From positions 9,426,306-9,490,305 of the forward strand of contig NC_085085.1 in assembly GCF_963422355.1 (NCBI RefSeq): a stretch of 64,000 nt of DNA, given 5' to 3'. A program made the position numbers and the translations under genes. Position 1 is the first letter of the stretch. Each line of letters begins with the position of its first letter. The DNA comes from Corticium candelabrum (lineage: Eukaryota > Porifera > Homoscleromorpha > Homosclerophorida > Plakinidae). Positions 49,571-64,000 of the stretch are shown here, piece after piece. Under the pieces are notes generated by a model. It ran no database searches. It was not told where the DNA came from and worked only from the letters and a program-made list of their open reading frames with translations.

Positions 49571-51873
49571 CTAATCGGCTAAGGAGGTGCGGTATTCGTT
49601 TTTTACGTAGTTCATAACACTAAAACCTCTTTCACAGGCTACTGAGTCTGGTGATACTGTTAGCAGTAGCAACGCCAATCTAGCAAGCTCGCTGAATTCT
49701 TCTTGCTGGACGAGGGTGAGAAAAAATCGTGTGATGTCTCTGTCGCACGTGTCAGTAAATAGAAAGTCAAGAGAACCGTCAAATAGATATGACTTGTATT
49801 GTCTTTCCAACTTGTCTACGTTGAACCATGACCCACTATCAACCATTTGAAGGACTTGTTTAATGTCAGCCTTTTGAAAATTTCTCTTCAGTGGTTCTAT
49901 AAAGCTGCATTGATCTGCATAAAAGCTCTCATTACTAAACCTTTTTTCTAGTGCTCTCCCTACTTCCTGTACATACGAAACCATGGTTTTCTTCATATTT
50001 CTCAGCTCTCTTTCACTCACTAACGAATGCTCTTCGCACTTTCTCAACTCTTCTTGAAACTCACTATCTGGCAGTCCTCTAATGGCTTCGTCCATACTTA
50101 GTCGATTGTCAAAGTCGTCAACACTTTTTTCAACGTCCCTTACTACTGAAGAGACAAACGTCTTTCTGCATGCCCGGATTTTAGATAAGTGGTGTGGATT
50201 GACTGCTCGCCGGTTTGCAGCACCTTGTTTAGGTCAGCCAGAATTTCAAGCTGTGGCCTAAGAAGTACAGGTAGACACAGAATTCTGGCTTTGACAGGTC
50301 GCTGTACAATTTGCCCGCCTTTTTTCTAGTCTGGCTGTTGTTTGCTGATTGCCTTTCTCCCTTTCAAAGAAATTAACCAAATGGGGAAAACAGTACACAG
50401 AGTATCGACACAAGCGCGGAGGGACAACCATCTGATACGATGGTAGTCGACTATTCGACGATATTCCCCTCCAGGTTCAGCCAGTTGTAAAAACTTCTGA
50501 AACTCGTCTCTCCTGCAAGGACCGCCTTTGAAATAGTCGATGGCTGAGGCTACAGTTTTTTCTATCCAATCAGGCAGCAGATGACCAGCCTCTGATGCAA
50601 GAACAAGTCTATGAGGACAGCAATGCTGAGACAGAAGTTTAGCATTTCCTATCTCGTTTCTGATTTTACCTAAACCGCCATTCTGAGAAGACAACATAAC
50701 TGATGCTCCGTCTGTGGTGAAAGAAACTAAACGGTCTGTTGGTAGAGCATAACCAGATCCTTCACTGCCAATTACAGACTTGATACTCCTACAAAGGTTT
50801 TCTGCGTTGGGGTGACCTTCAATTCTCTTTACACCCAGAAATCTAGTAACAATAGACTGGAGACGCGAATCAATGAACCTGACATACAATATCATTTGCT
50901 CATGTGTTCCGGTCTCAGTAGAGTCATCAACCATCAGTGACCAGAAGTGACTGTCATTGATCCCTTTAAGTACTTCAGGCACTAGAACTTTCTGATGAAG
51001 ATCCATTGTTCTTCTTGTAACGGTGCGACGACTACCAGTAATTGACCGAAAAACATCGGAGTTTGGATCCGTTGCTACAGCAAACTCAACCATAGCATCA
51101 CAGTATGAAAGCGGCATTTTATACTTAGCAAGAGTGAAATCTAGTTTGTAAGACGTCGTCACCTTTAGACTAGACGGATCAGTGTACTGGTGTAATGATT
51201 CTTGTTGCCGCCTCTTCTGGACTTGCCTTTGTTGAAAAAGTCTTGAAATTTCATGCTTCTTTTCTTTAGTGAATGTTGTATAATCTTTGTGATTTCGAAT
51301 GGCATGTCGTTTAGCAGTGCTGTTCTTCAGAGACGTTAGTTGCTGACCACATATCATGCACACCATTGTATCTGCTAGTTCGCCAGGAGCCATCAAATAT
51401 TTTTCTTTCCAAATTTCTTGAAAGTGAAGTTTTCTCCTTTTTCTTGTGGGTGCATGCCGATACTCGTTAAGATCTTCATCGGCCTCGTGAGAGTCAACAG
51501 CGGCAGCCTCACAACATGCCGATTCTTCAGGAACTAGGTGCACTTCTAGAGATCCGCCAGCGTCTTCGACTAGATTTCTGGACACCGCTACTACAGAGTT
51601 GCTATCGAGATAACTGTCGTGTACCTCGCTCTCATTTCCCTCAATCCTGGTACTTCCACTGTAAACATTTTCCGAGCCGACGTCACTTTCCGGAGAACTA
51701 CACTCTCGCTCTGAACGAGTTTTACTAGTACTACCTCTTACACGGAGTCCGAGTGGTTCCGCTTTCGAGAATTTCAAAACTGTTTGGATCCGTGATTTCT
51801 CTTGAGCCTTCCTACTTCTAGTCTTCAAGGAAGAATCCGGAACAGATTCAGGTTGGGAAAATGAAGACGCCAT
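49571..51873 (-). pseudogene. hAT transposase (ZBED/ZMYM-like), interrupted
   Basis: The N-terminal frame (51873-50326) starts MASSFSQPESVPDSSLK. It has a zinc-finger of C2H2 form (CMICGQQL, then KRHAIRNH) and the RNase H-like core: SLMVDDSTETG with a catalytic Asp, SFTTDGASVML, and the HRIRWLSL block. A stop follows at about 50326-50328. The linking stretch reads on in another frame (KLYSDLSKPEFCVYLYFLG), and a third frame (50095-49571) has the hAT dimerisation end, LLLLTVSPDSVACERGFSVM with MNYVKNEYRTSL. At least two frame changes and a stop separate the parts, so it is a pseudogene as read. Catalytic residues are otherwise kept, which suggests moderate age. It resembles domesticated ZNF862/ZMYM-type proteins, but the inverted ends say transposon. 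Confidence 0.85.
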
Positions 51874-52359
51874 TTTTTAATTAAAGTTGATCACGTGTAG
51901 TACCTCGTGCTATCCCGTATAATCCGGAGCGCCAGGTACAAGCAAGGGAATTTGAGCGTCAACCCCACCGACCATGCCCACCCCTGTAACTGTAGCTTTA
52001 GTACTATATTACAAATTGCTATTCACTAATCGACAAGACCTGACGACTCTCAACGCAATGAAATAATCTTCTTTCGATGACGGCAACCCTAACATCCGAT
52101 AAGAAAATATCTGAAGTAAATAGACTCTAGTAAAGCGCAAACCGGTTGTCTTTGATGTTATTATTAGGTATGTGGGTTTGCGATGACGCATTGTGGAATA
52201 CTCTGTTACCTATACCTATTGCTATCAAGAGTTACTGTTAGACTACCTAGTCTTAAATTTTGTATGCAATCTAATGCTGTTGACACCAATATCACAGCAA
52301 CAAAAGTTTCTCACGCAAACGTAAATACCAGCAGATCTCTGCATGGCAGAAGGGCAAAC

Positions 52360-52545
52360 TCTACGGTACCGTCTCGACATGCTGACTGGAGTGAAGTAGT
52401 GAGAGCGTAGTCGAAGTAACTGGTTGTCGATAAGTGTCAATTTGGCGTAGTGTTTTATCCGTCTGCGTATGCTTGCAAGTGCATATGGTACCATCCGCGT
52501 CACAAGACGAGCACGTGGTAAAAGTGAGGCACTTCGAGTCCCGTT
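52360..52545. repeat. Remnant of segmental duplication, copy 2
   Basis: Diverged match, in the same order, to 41215-41490 (CTACGGTACCGTCTCGACAT; GTGGTAAAAGTGAGGCACTT; GAGTCCCGTTGC). Confidence 0.5.
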
Positions 52546-52548
52546 GCT

Positions 52549-52549
52549 A

Positions 52550-52614
<65 letters not shown>
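52549..52614. repeat. (ATAC)n followed by (AT)n
   Basis: About 28 bp of ATAC units run directly into about 37 bp of AT. Confidence 0.95.
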
Positions 52615-52617
<3 letters not shown>

Positions 52618-52828
52618 ATAATAGACTCTAGACTACAAGTTACCGTACAATAACGTGACTTCATTTGTGTGCATAAACTGAATATTGTCTTGACTTTCGT
52701 CAACTTCGATGCTCTAATTTTACGCAAGACAAATTCTACACTTTGTGAATACGTTGTACACTATCGTCGGTAGGCACATCAGACAACAATCTATTACTCG
52801 TATAGTGCACAGTAAGAGCAAAGACTGT

Positions 52829-54656
52829 TTACAGTTTGTTTATCTTGACTTGCGTCTGAAAGAAACGCATACGAAACGAGTCGTTTTCTCTGTATCTGCA
52901 ACCCATGATCCAAAGCCCATTGTTGCAGTCTATTGCAATGTCAGATGTGTACAGTGTTGCATGGTCCGTGTAATGTGACCATGTCATAGCAATGGTCTGA
53001 GAATCTGTCATGTCAAACGTGATCGTAGCTCGATTAGAAGCGTTATCAGGCCATCGGTGCATTCCGTGATTATTCTGATAACAATGATCGTCAGGAGGTG
53101 GGTTTGTCCAGGTGTAGTAGTAAACGCCATTGTCTGCATATTCGAATCCCACACAGTTGGTCTTATCACATAGACCGACCAGGAGGCAGTTGAGAGTCGA
53201 AACTCTGTCATACCAAAATTGGAAATTTACAGAAATGTTGGAACAATTCTTTGCCTTTCCAGACGACAAGATCGAAGACTTTATGAACAGAAAACCAAAA
53301 ATATGATTAGAAAGATGAAGCAAGGAATTTACAGAAGCAAGTATAGGAGCAACAGATGGGCCGAAGACTTCTCAATGAAAACAAAAGACATATGACGGCT
53401 AGACTGTGGCGGTTTTCACTGTCAATGAAGCTTAGCGAAGGTTACAAAATTAAGGCAGTTCTCGAGAAATCAAACACATTTGAATGAATTTAGCGTCTGC
53501 ATGCATGATTCTATACTCTGTGCAAGATCGACGCTGACCGTTGAAATACTTAGCCATTCTGCCTTAGCAGATCGCTAAGGCATAATAAATAAACTCTTTG
53601 AAAGGCATTGAAACATTACCACTTAATAGACGAGTTCTCACTTAATGTCATTGGGTGTCCATGGTCTGTCCCCTGGTAAAACTTTACAGTATCAAGTAAT
53701 ATATCTAGCCAATCACTACGAACTAAATCGTTAGAGGAAATCAACTTAAATTAAATATAAATCGTTATATTAAATCATTAAATTATATTAAAGAAAACAA
53801 ACTCGAGAGAAAAACAATATCTTACTTGAAATATTTGGCGCCGCGGTCTGCCCTTCGAGAAACCGATGTAGTCAACACCGGTGTACGTAGGTGCCTCCAC
53901 AAAACGAGCGTTCATTTGCAACCACGAAGGTGACATGAACAAGTCGGAAATCTACGCAATTTGGCAGGTATTTGTTCGCGACGCGACAGGCTGTCAGTGT
54001 TAGTAAGGCATGTGAACAAAACACTTACGATGCTAGAATCATCACCTTGTATTCCCTACAGTTACAAACACGAGTATAGTAATCCTTTGTATGCTGTCCT
54101 AGCTAGGTAAAACGCTACAAAGCTTACCTGCAAGCCTGTCCTCCCCTCTCTACCAACTTCACCTTGTTCTCCCTATAGTATACGACACATGGCAAACGTA
54201 TTAAACTCAACTCTATGATTCTGAATTACTATATACTACTATCTAGATTAAACATGAATACTACAAACATTAATTAGCGCGCATTACCTTAGGACCGATC
54301 TTTCCTGATGATCCCTTAATAAAGATTCATAGTAACAATTACAAATACTCTTTATAAAGGCTATAAATTACCTTTTCACCTTTCGCAGTCGCGTTGATGA
54401 ACTACGTTGTATGAAAGTTTAGTTCTAACTTGAACATTTTCAATAGACCTACCTTGTGAAGATAATCGTTTAGAGAAAGGCAAACGGTTCCTTCGTGGTC
54501 AAAAAGAGGCAAATTCTTGCAGACGCTGTAGAAACGAACAACAATGGCAAACCGCTTCTTTAAAAATTACTCTACTGCACGGAACCTGCTTAGAGCCCCA
54601 TTGCGAGCAAGGGAGACAGCTGCAATGACAAGTAGAGACTTTACTGTTCCTTCCAT
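52829..54656 (-). CDS. Small secreted collagen-like protein
   Basis: Eight exons: 54656-54586, 54525-54453, 54401-54372, 54314-54288, 54172-54128, 54055-54029, 53951-53826, 53278-52829. All junctions after the first are phase 0, giving 282 residues. A signal peptide is seen (MEGTVKSLLVIAAVSLARNG). A short Cys-containing stretch follows (SVCKNLPLFDHEGTVCLSLN). Three micro-exons each encode only G-X-Y triplets: GSSGKIGPK, GEQGEVGREGRTGLQ and GIQGDDSSI. A 42-residue exon comes next (from ISDLFMSPSWLQMN), then a Cys-rich C-terminal domain with YYYTWTNPPPDDHCYQNNHG and ending IMGCRYRENDSFRM. Exons of 27 and 45 bp that start with a Gly codon are the hallmark of collagen genes. A secreted matrix or spongin-like short chain is inferred; the C-terminal fold is not one I can name. 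The last acceptor (ATAAAG) is weak. Confidence 0.72.
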
Positions 54657-55015
54657 CGAATGAGAACGAATATTGGCTGCAGTCGAGTCTATGTCATGTT
54701 TAGGAGCTCTGTCACACGGCCAAGTGTGACATCATCGACATCGAATGAGCGACTGTGTTGCTTGACAGTAGGTAATCCATGACGTCATACGTATTCGTGT
54801 ATTGTCTGTCTGGAAACAGAACTTGCTAATTAACTAACAATTCGCGATTAGCAGCAATTAAAGCGTTTATATAAAATATCTCAACCGATTAGAGTATTAT
54901 GACGTTATGTTCTCTACAAGTAACCTCCACCTTGTTTGGTGAGTCACGCATAACTAGAATGACTCATTAGGTGACGTAACCTTGTCACCAACAATCTGTG
55001 AAGTTATTACTCCAA

Positions 55016-55076
<61 letters not shown>

Positions 55077-55109
55077 TTATATATAAACATATATATTATA
55101 TTATAGGTC

Positions 55110-55193
<84 letters not shown>

Positions 55194-55702
55194 GTAAGGC
55201 CCAGCACGCGCTCTAACTACATTAAAACGCAGCGCTATCGCCTTGATCAAGGTGGTCACACACGATGGCGCACAAGGATTCTGGAAGTAGACTATAGAGT
55301 GTTCAAAACAACTTGATTATTGAATGATGACGTCATAACTTGTGACTTCATAAAAACGAGTTTTTAAACTTGAGTTTCCGTATTTGATCTGTCTTGTTAA
55401 AAGGTAGAGGTTCAACATGTTTCCGCAATAACCATGGCGATTGCAATGTCATATAGAAAAGCACAGACAGCAATAATAAAACAAGACGCTGGTACCATTA
55501 GAAAACAATGTACAAGATAACCATGCGTTCCAAAATCTATTACTAAACCTGACAAACTGACAGCTAGCAGCGTTTAATGCAATATCAGAAAATATAGCTG
55601 TCTAGCAATAGATTTTCGGATAGCACACTACTGTTCTTTGCCATATCGGTCTGATCGTCCAGAGGGTTGCACACGATCTATATATACTTAGACTCAGCAT
55701 AG
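54657..55702. other. Intergenic, AT-rich
   Basis: About 1 kb between the collagen-like gene's promoter side and the 3' end of unknown gene copy 2. It contains (TA)n at 55017-55045, a poly-T run at 55046-55079 and (TA)n at 55113-55190. No gene seen. Confidence 0.6.
55017..55190. repeat. (TA)n / poly-T / (TA)n cluster
   Basis: Two TA tracts flank a 33-base T-rich run and a short spacer, making a self-complementary region of about 170 bp. Confidence 0.95.
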
Positions 55703-58700
55703 CTACCACTTGTTGCCAGTTTGCTGCTTCACAAGTCGAATAATATTGCATACACTGAGATCTGATTGAATCCCCATGTGACAGGTGACGTTGCAAATTT
55801 CATTTGAGGACAACAAATGAATTGCACTGCAAAGCAAGTCGACAACGTTTCCATCAGTCCGGCTCGTCTTCAAGATAAAGTCTAAAATCCTGAAGGCGTC
55901 CACAGTTGCCAACAACTGCTCCATCGCGCAATTTTGCGCTCGCGATAATCTCAGCGCATGCGCCATCAAGTGATCTAACTCAGTGAGCCGCTCCGTCACG
56001 TCAGCAAGTAAAGACGTTTTTTCCTTTATTACATCTTTGAAAGCAGCGCAAATAACACCCGGTAGTTTAGACGAGGGCAGCATGACTGACTGCAACTCTT
56101 GAAGATCATTTTCCAGAGTTCTGTGCTTACGCACATCCGCAGATATAAGACAACAAACATCCGCCTCAAGTTTCGCAATTTCTTTCCTACTACGACAACA
56201 AGTCAAGCAACTCCGAATCTCTTGTAACGAATCTGTAGTTATTGAGACTATTGAAGTACAATCGTCCAATTCTCCATTATCTTCCTTATCGTTAGACTGC
56301 AATTCATCATATGTTGCTGCACTATGTCTTGCATTTGCAGTTACTGATGACGACGACGACGACGATCTCACTTGTTCTAATATTCTTACAATTTTAATCT
56401 CAGAAGGTTTGCTGTCGTCCTCGTCCGTCTTCTCGTCTTCCGCCTTTTCACTCACATCTTGTTTCTCATCACGATCTTCGCGTGACACATCAACGTCGAC
56501 GACCACGCCACCTGTGATGAGCAGCCTTTCTTCACACAACGGATTTGTCTGCGAATCGAACACGGTTTGAGACTGGAAATGGTAAAGAAAATTTCTCGAC
56601 TGCCACGCCGCGATCTCCGATATTCTCAACACATCTCGTAAGGCAAGACGTTCGTCGAACGACTTGAATAGTAAACATCGCATCCTTTCTACACTCTCCA
56701 CGTATCTCTCTGACATACAACGAGACGGCATGTCATCAAAACTCTCCAAATAGAGTACAATATTCTTTTCAACGAGCATTTCTCCTGACGCACAAATGCC
56801 AGCCGCGAGTTTAACGGTATAAAAATGATTGAAAATAGAAACAAGTCGACGAGGTATCCTTGTTGATAGTTTCCTAAATAATTCTCCGGCAAATGACTTC
56901 AAGTGACACTTCACTTCGCTCACGAAATGCTTAATTCGATTATCGGTGTACGCGACTATTGCTCGTCTGGTCGCATGCCACACTTGTTGGCAGCTGCTTT
57001 CGGACTCCATGATGTTCAACTTTGATCCGAGATAGTCGATGCATTCCAAACCACAACGAATGTCTTCCGTCACTAATTCTAAATAGAGGACGTTGGTGGT
57101 CAGAATGGTCAGCGCAACCCGAATGTGGAAATTGTACGACAAGTGAGCAATCCACAACGGCATGCTATCTAGAAACAAAGTAAGAAAGTATAGAGTTTCC
57201 AATGATGTGTGTTAATGACTATATAACCGATTTCTCTAAGCTGCTCGACGCCTGGGCATGACGTCGACGCCAATTCTTCGTCTGCCAGCTGTTTAAATGT
57301 AGCAAGTTGTTGTCGGTGGTGTCCGACATTCGACATAGTTAGGCGATACGTAGTGGCTGTTTGGTTCTCCTACATGCAAGCCAAGAAAATCAACACACGA
57401 GAAACGCTATATATATACACATAGCAATTATTACAGCTTACACGCCCATAACATTCTGCATGTACATGCAATAGCTTAACATACGTCTATACACCATTTA
57501 CAGGTCAACATTGTCACTTGTCAAATCAAATTCGTATTCTGTCAAATCAAAGTAGTTTGAATTAGATCAAATTCACAAGACGTCAAATCAAATTTGTAGT
57601 ATGTCAGATCAAGTTTGTAGTCTGTGAAATCAAATTGTCCATATGTCAAATCAAAGTGTTATACCTCAACCAAATTTGTAACTTGTCAAACCAACTTTGT
57701 TGTCCATCAAGTCAAATCTGGATGGTGTCAAATCAAATTAGCAAGATATCTAATCAAATGCGCAAGACGTCCCATCTAGTAGGTAAGACTTTAGTGTATG
57801 GATCACAATCAATGCTATTACACACATCCATTTCAAATAGAGCTACTTCGCAACAATAGCAAAGCAATGTCGACATTCACCAAACCCAGTGAAGTTTAAA
57901 AAATTCAGAGAATTGATAGACATTGCGCATTAATTGAGGTCAATTTCCAATAGGCAAATTTTCCAATTCCATTACAGTTGGCCAATGCTTTTGGCATTGT
58001 GTGATGTGTGATGCATTACAAAATTAGGTTTGACAATGGCAATTTAATTGACACGTTACCAATCTGACTTCACATATTACAAACTTGATCTGACACACTA
58101 CCAATTCATTTGACGTACGTCTTGTGAATTTGATCAGATTACAAACTACTTTGACTTGACAGAATACGAATTTGATGTGCTAAATAAACTGTAAAAAAAG
58201 TGTCTGAGGACCAAATGACACATAGCCTAGCTGAGCTGTGAGACAGAAAACACTCTGCTGTCAATTATGTATTCAGATGTTTAACTGTTTCTGTCTGGGT
58301 TTGAAAATATAGTCTTTTGCGTCTACTACTAACGTTCCTGTGCTCCATGCAAGGTTCTTGGCTGGTCGAAGCCGCCTTCAAGACTGAATCTAAACATTGC
58401 TTATCATTACTTACCCAACCGAGTTCCCGATATCCAATCAGCTCCATCAATTGACGTCCAAGGTGACTGTCGAAATAAACAGCACCCAAACTCGGCTCCC
58501 CTGCAAATACAAGGATTTAAATATATCACCAGTGGTTGTCCCAGATAAGTGCAGAAGTCTTACGAGGGTTAATCGACGCTCTTGTGCTGTCGCTGGTATT
58601 CATGTGTTCAACTACAGCATTGCGCAAATATTTCAAGAACAATCTCCACGGGTATGCACCAACGGACTCACGCAATGCAACCTAGATCGAGTGATCAAAG

Positions 58701-59888
58701 CGACTATAGCGTTTCATTAAGTAAGAAGAAAAGTAATAGCAATACCATTGCTTCTCTAATTGACGGTATACTTGCGGATGGGTGTGAACCAGCAGAATCA
58801 ATGCATTCACTTGCACGTTCTCCTTCTGATTCGTTTGAGGTATCAGCAAACAGGCTAGTGACACGATTGCTTTCCGCAGGTAAAGACATCAATGGCAGAG
58901 GCTCCCCTGTTACAGAAATCATACCTGGTTCAAAATGGTAGATGAAGTTTCGTGTTTGCCATATAATGACTTGTGCAAAGTCGTGCATCTCCACTGCAGT
59001 CAAAGTGCTATCAAGTGACTTCATAAGGAGACCCTTTGAGACAGCAATGCTCGACAGAAATCGATCGGAAGGACAGACAAGGGCAACGAATTCTGACGAC
59101 GTCAGGTAATTCATGACGTCGTCTCCAACAGGAAGACTTCCATGGCCAACGATTAAAGCCGTTCGTTGAAAAGAAAACAAAGGAACAAATATTTCCGCTA
59201 TATCATCTGGCAATGTAAGGTACAGTTCTGCTGCAAGCTGTCTTGCATGATCAACAAACATGTCGTCTAACCGATCGCGCGACAAACGACGAATAAAACA
59301 GTCCTGGGCTGCTTGCTTCAATCTGTTCCAAGACAGACGGCATTCACTACCGTCCAACATCACTCCCATCTTTGCAGTAAGATATTCAACACAATCGGCA
59401 GCAGCTAGGATATCTTCTTGCAGAACTGGCATCAAGTCGTCATGAGTCGTCAACAAAAAGTGCTCAAAGCGCAAGTGGTAGTTACAGGCAAGATGAGCCA
59501 CTAGCAAAGGAACACTGCCTACAACATCCTCACTGTAATGACTGCACAATCCAAATTTTGATTAGATAATCAAACGCTTACTAATGTGCAGTAGGTTGTC
59601 CACAATGGGGCATGTTGTGCAAGCCAACTCCTCAGTAGCAAGTTGATCAAATACTTCTAGATATGGTCTGCTCTGTCTGCAACCTAACATAATCATATCT
59701 TGACACAGGCCATTCTCCTAAAACAAACAATGACATACGCATGACTAAACACATATGTATTCTGGTCATACAAGGGGCTGATATGATCGACAATTTCCAT
59801 ACCATATTGCCTGCTTTAAAGCCAAGAAAGCCAACTAGTTCTCGAACTTTAGATGTTTCATGGTCAGCAGCTCTAAAGTTAAACTCTC
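55703..59888 (-). CDS. Unknown two-module protein, copy 2
   Basis: Close paralogue of the gene at 42649-46372, exon for exon and phase for phase: 59888-59803, 59717-59582, 59518-58746, 58681-58564, 58500-58415, 57369-57228, 57168-55703; about 935 residues with the first exon not found. Module A: ELACTTCPIVDNLLHI, VPLLVAHLACNYHLRF, IWQTRNFIYHFEPG. Middle: VGAYPWRLFLKYLRNA and GAVYFDSHLGRQLMELIGY. Module B: ELASTSCPGVEQLREI, MPLWIAHLSYNFHIRV, AWQSRNFLYHFQSQ. The acidic linker, the RKHRTLENDLQELQSV coiled region and the C-terminal LLSSNEICNVTCHMGIQ are all kept. Replacement of many third bases with the frame intact throughout suggests both copies are under selection as proteins. The intron at 57370-58414 is longer than in copy 1 because of an inserted inverted-repeat element. 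I know no homologue and assign no function. Confidence 0.75.
57522..58178. mobile_element. Foldback element with roughly 140-base inverted arms
   Basis: Left arm from about 57525 (ATCAAATTCGTATTCTGTCA and on through CACAAGACGTCAAATCAAAT) is the near-complement of the right arm ending about 58175. The arms contain TCAAATCAAA-type units repeated every 20 bases or so. No open frame inside. It sits in the fifth-to-sixth exon intron of unknown gene copy 2 and is absent from copy 1, so it inserted after the duplication. Confidence 0.8.

Positions 59889-64000
<4,112 letters not shown>

Larger units (their letters stand above)
49250..51986 (-). mobile_element. hAT-type DNA transposon, degenerate
   Basis: About 2.7 kb bounded by CAGGGGTGGGCA (49250-49261) and its exact complement (51975-51986), the usual form of hAT ends. 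Subterminal GCGC-rich repeats (TGGCGCTATGGCGCTC on one side, GAGCGCCAGG on the other) support this. The 8-bp target duplication is not clear (AACTAAGT versus TAACTGTA), so it may have decayed. It carries one transposase gene in broken frames and a (CA)n tract near its left end. Confidence 0.8.
51987..52828. other. Intergenic with duplicated remnant and ATAC/AT repeats
   Basis: About 0.84 kb. It holds the second remnant of the duplication (52360-52545), (ATAC)n at 52549-52577 and (AT)n at 52578-52614. No gene seen. Confidence 0.6.

Noticed and set aside
57400-58260. TCAAATCAAA repeats read as a tandem-repeat gene or centromere-like satellite
   Set aside because: They form the two arms of one inverted-repeat element, not a satellite, and have no long frame.

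Overview
This is nuclear DNA from an intron-rich animal. Every conserved gene is split by many short GT-AG introns. The recognised families are animal ones: a CARD plus Death-domain adaptor, FAHD1, LRRC20, ABCB8, PSMC6, Golgi carbohydrate sulfotransferases, a MIEAP (mitochondria-eating protein)-like protein and a collagen-like secreted protein. Long (CA)n, (TA)n and (GACA)n tracts and many small inverted-repeat transposons fill the introns and gaps. A sponge, a cnidarian or another early-branching marine invertebrate fits best, but that is inference from gene style and not proven.

Layout. 1-1768 (+): 3' part of a CARD-Death protein. 1866-3769 (-): FAHD1, head to head (129 bp gap) with LRRC20 at 3899-4625 (+). 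6264-14323 (-): a complete 20-exon mitochondrial ABC half-transporter, ABCB8. 16234-29196 (+): a complete 15-exon 26S proteasome ATPase, PSMC6, whose large introns hold a broken Tc1/mariner element (16745-18762) and several MITEs. 30022-31782 (+) and 32708-36273 (-): two convergent membrane sulfotransferases, one intronless and one with two exons. 37400-40684 (+): a three-exon MIEAP-C protein.

40.7-60 kb is the accessory part. Two paralogous seven-exon genes of a family I do not recognise lie on the minus strand (42649-46372 and 55703-59888). They flank a degenerate hAT element (49250-51986) and a small secreted collagen-like gene (52829-54656). A decayed piece of the MIEAP last exon at about 48.0 kb, and matching non-coding remnants at 41.2-41.5 and 52.3-52.5 kb, indicate that a block carrying the MIEAP-like gene plus its neighbour was duplicated and that the second MIEAP copy was then lost. 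Each unknown gene is itself an internal duplication of a two-exon module. 60-64 kb holds no intact gene: only a retroelement relic and two very long (CA)n tracts.

The genes are independent housekeeping or metazoan loci, not an operon. The pieces most likely to be undescribed are the duplicated two-module family next to the MIEAP-like gene and the unusual splice sites: a donor fused to a (GT)n tract, a GC-AG intron in the ABCB8 Q-loop, and a 51-nt in-frame intron in PSMC6. Exon limits were read by eye from splice consensus and reading-frame continuity, and may be off by a base or two.
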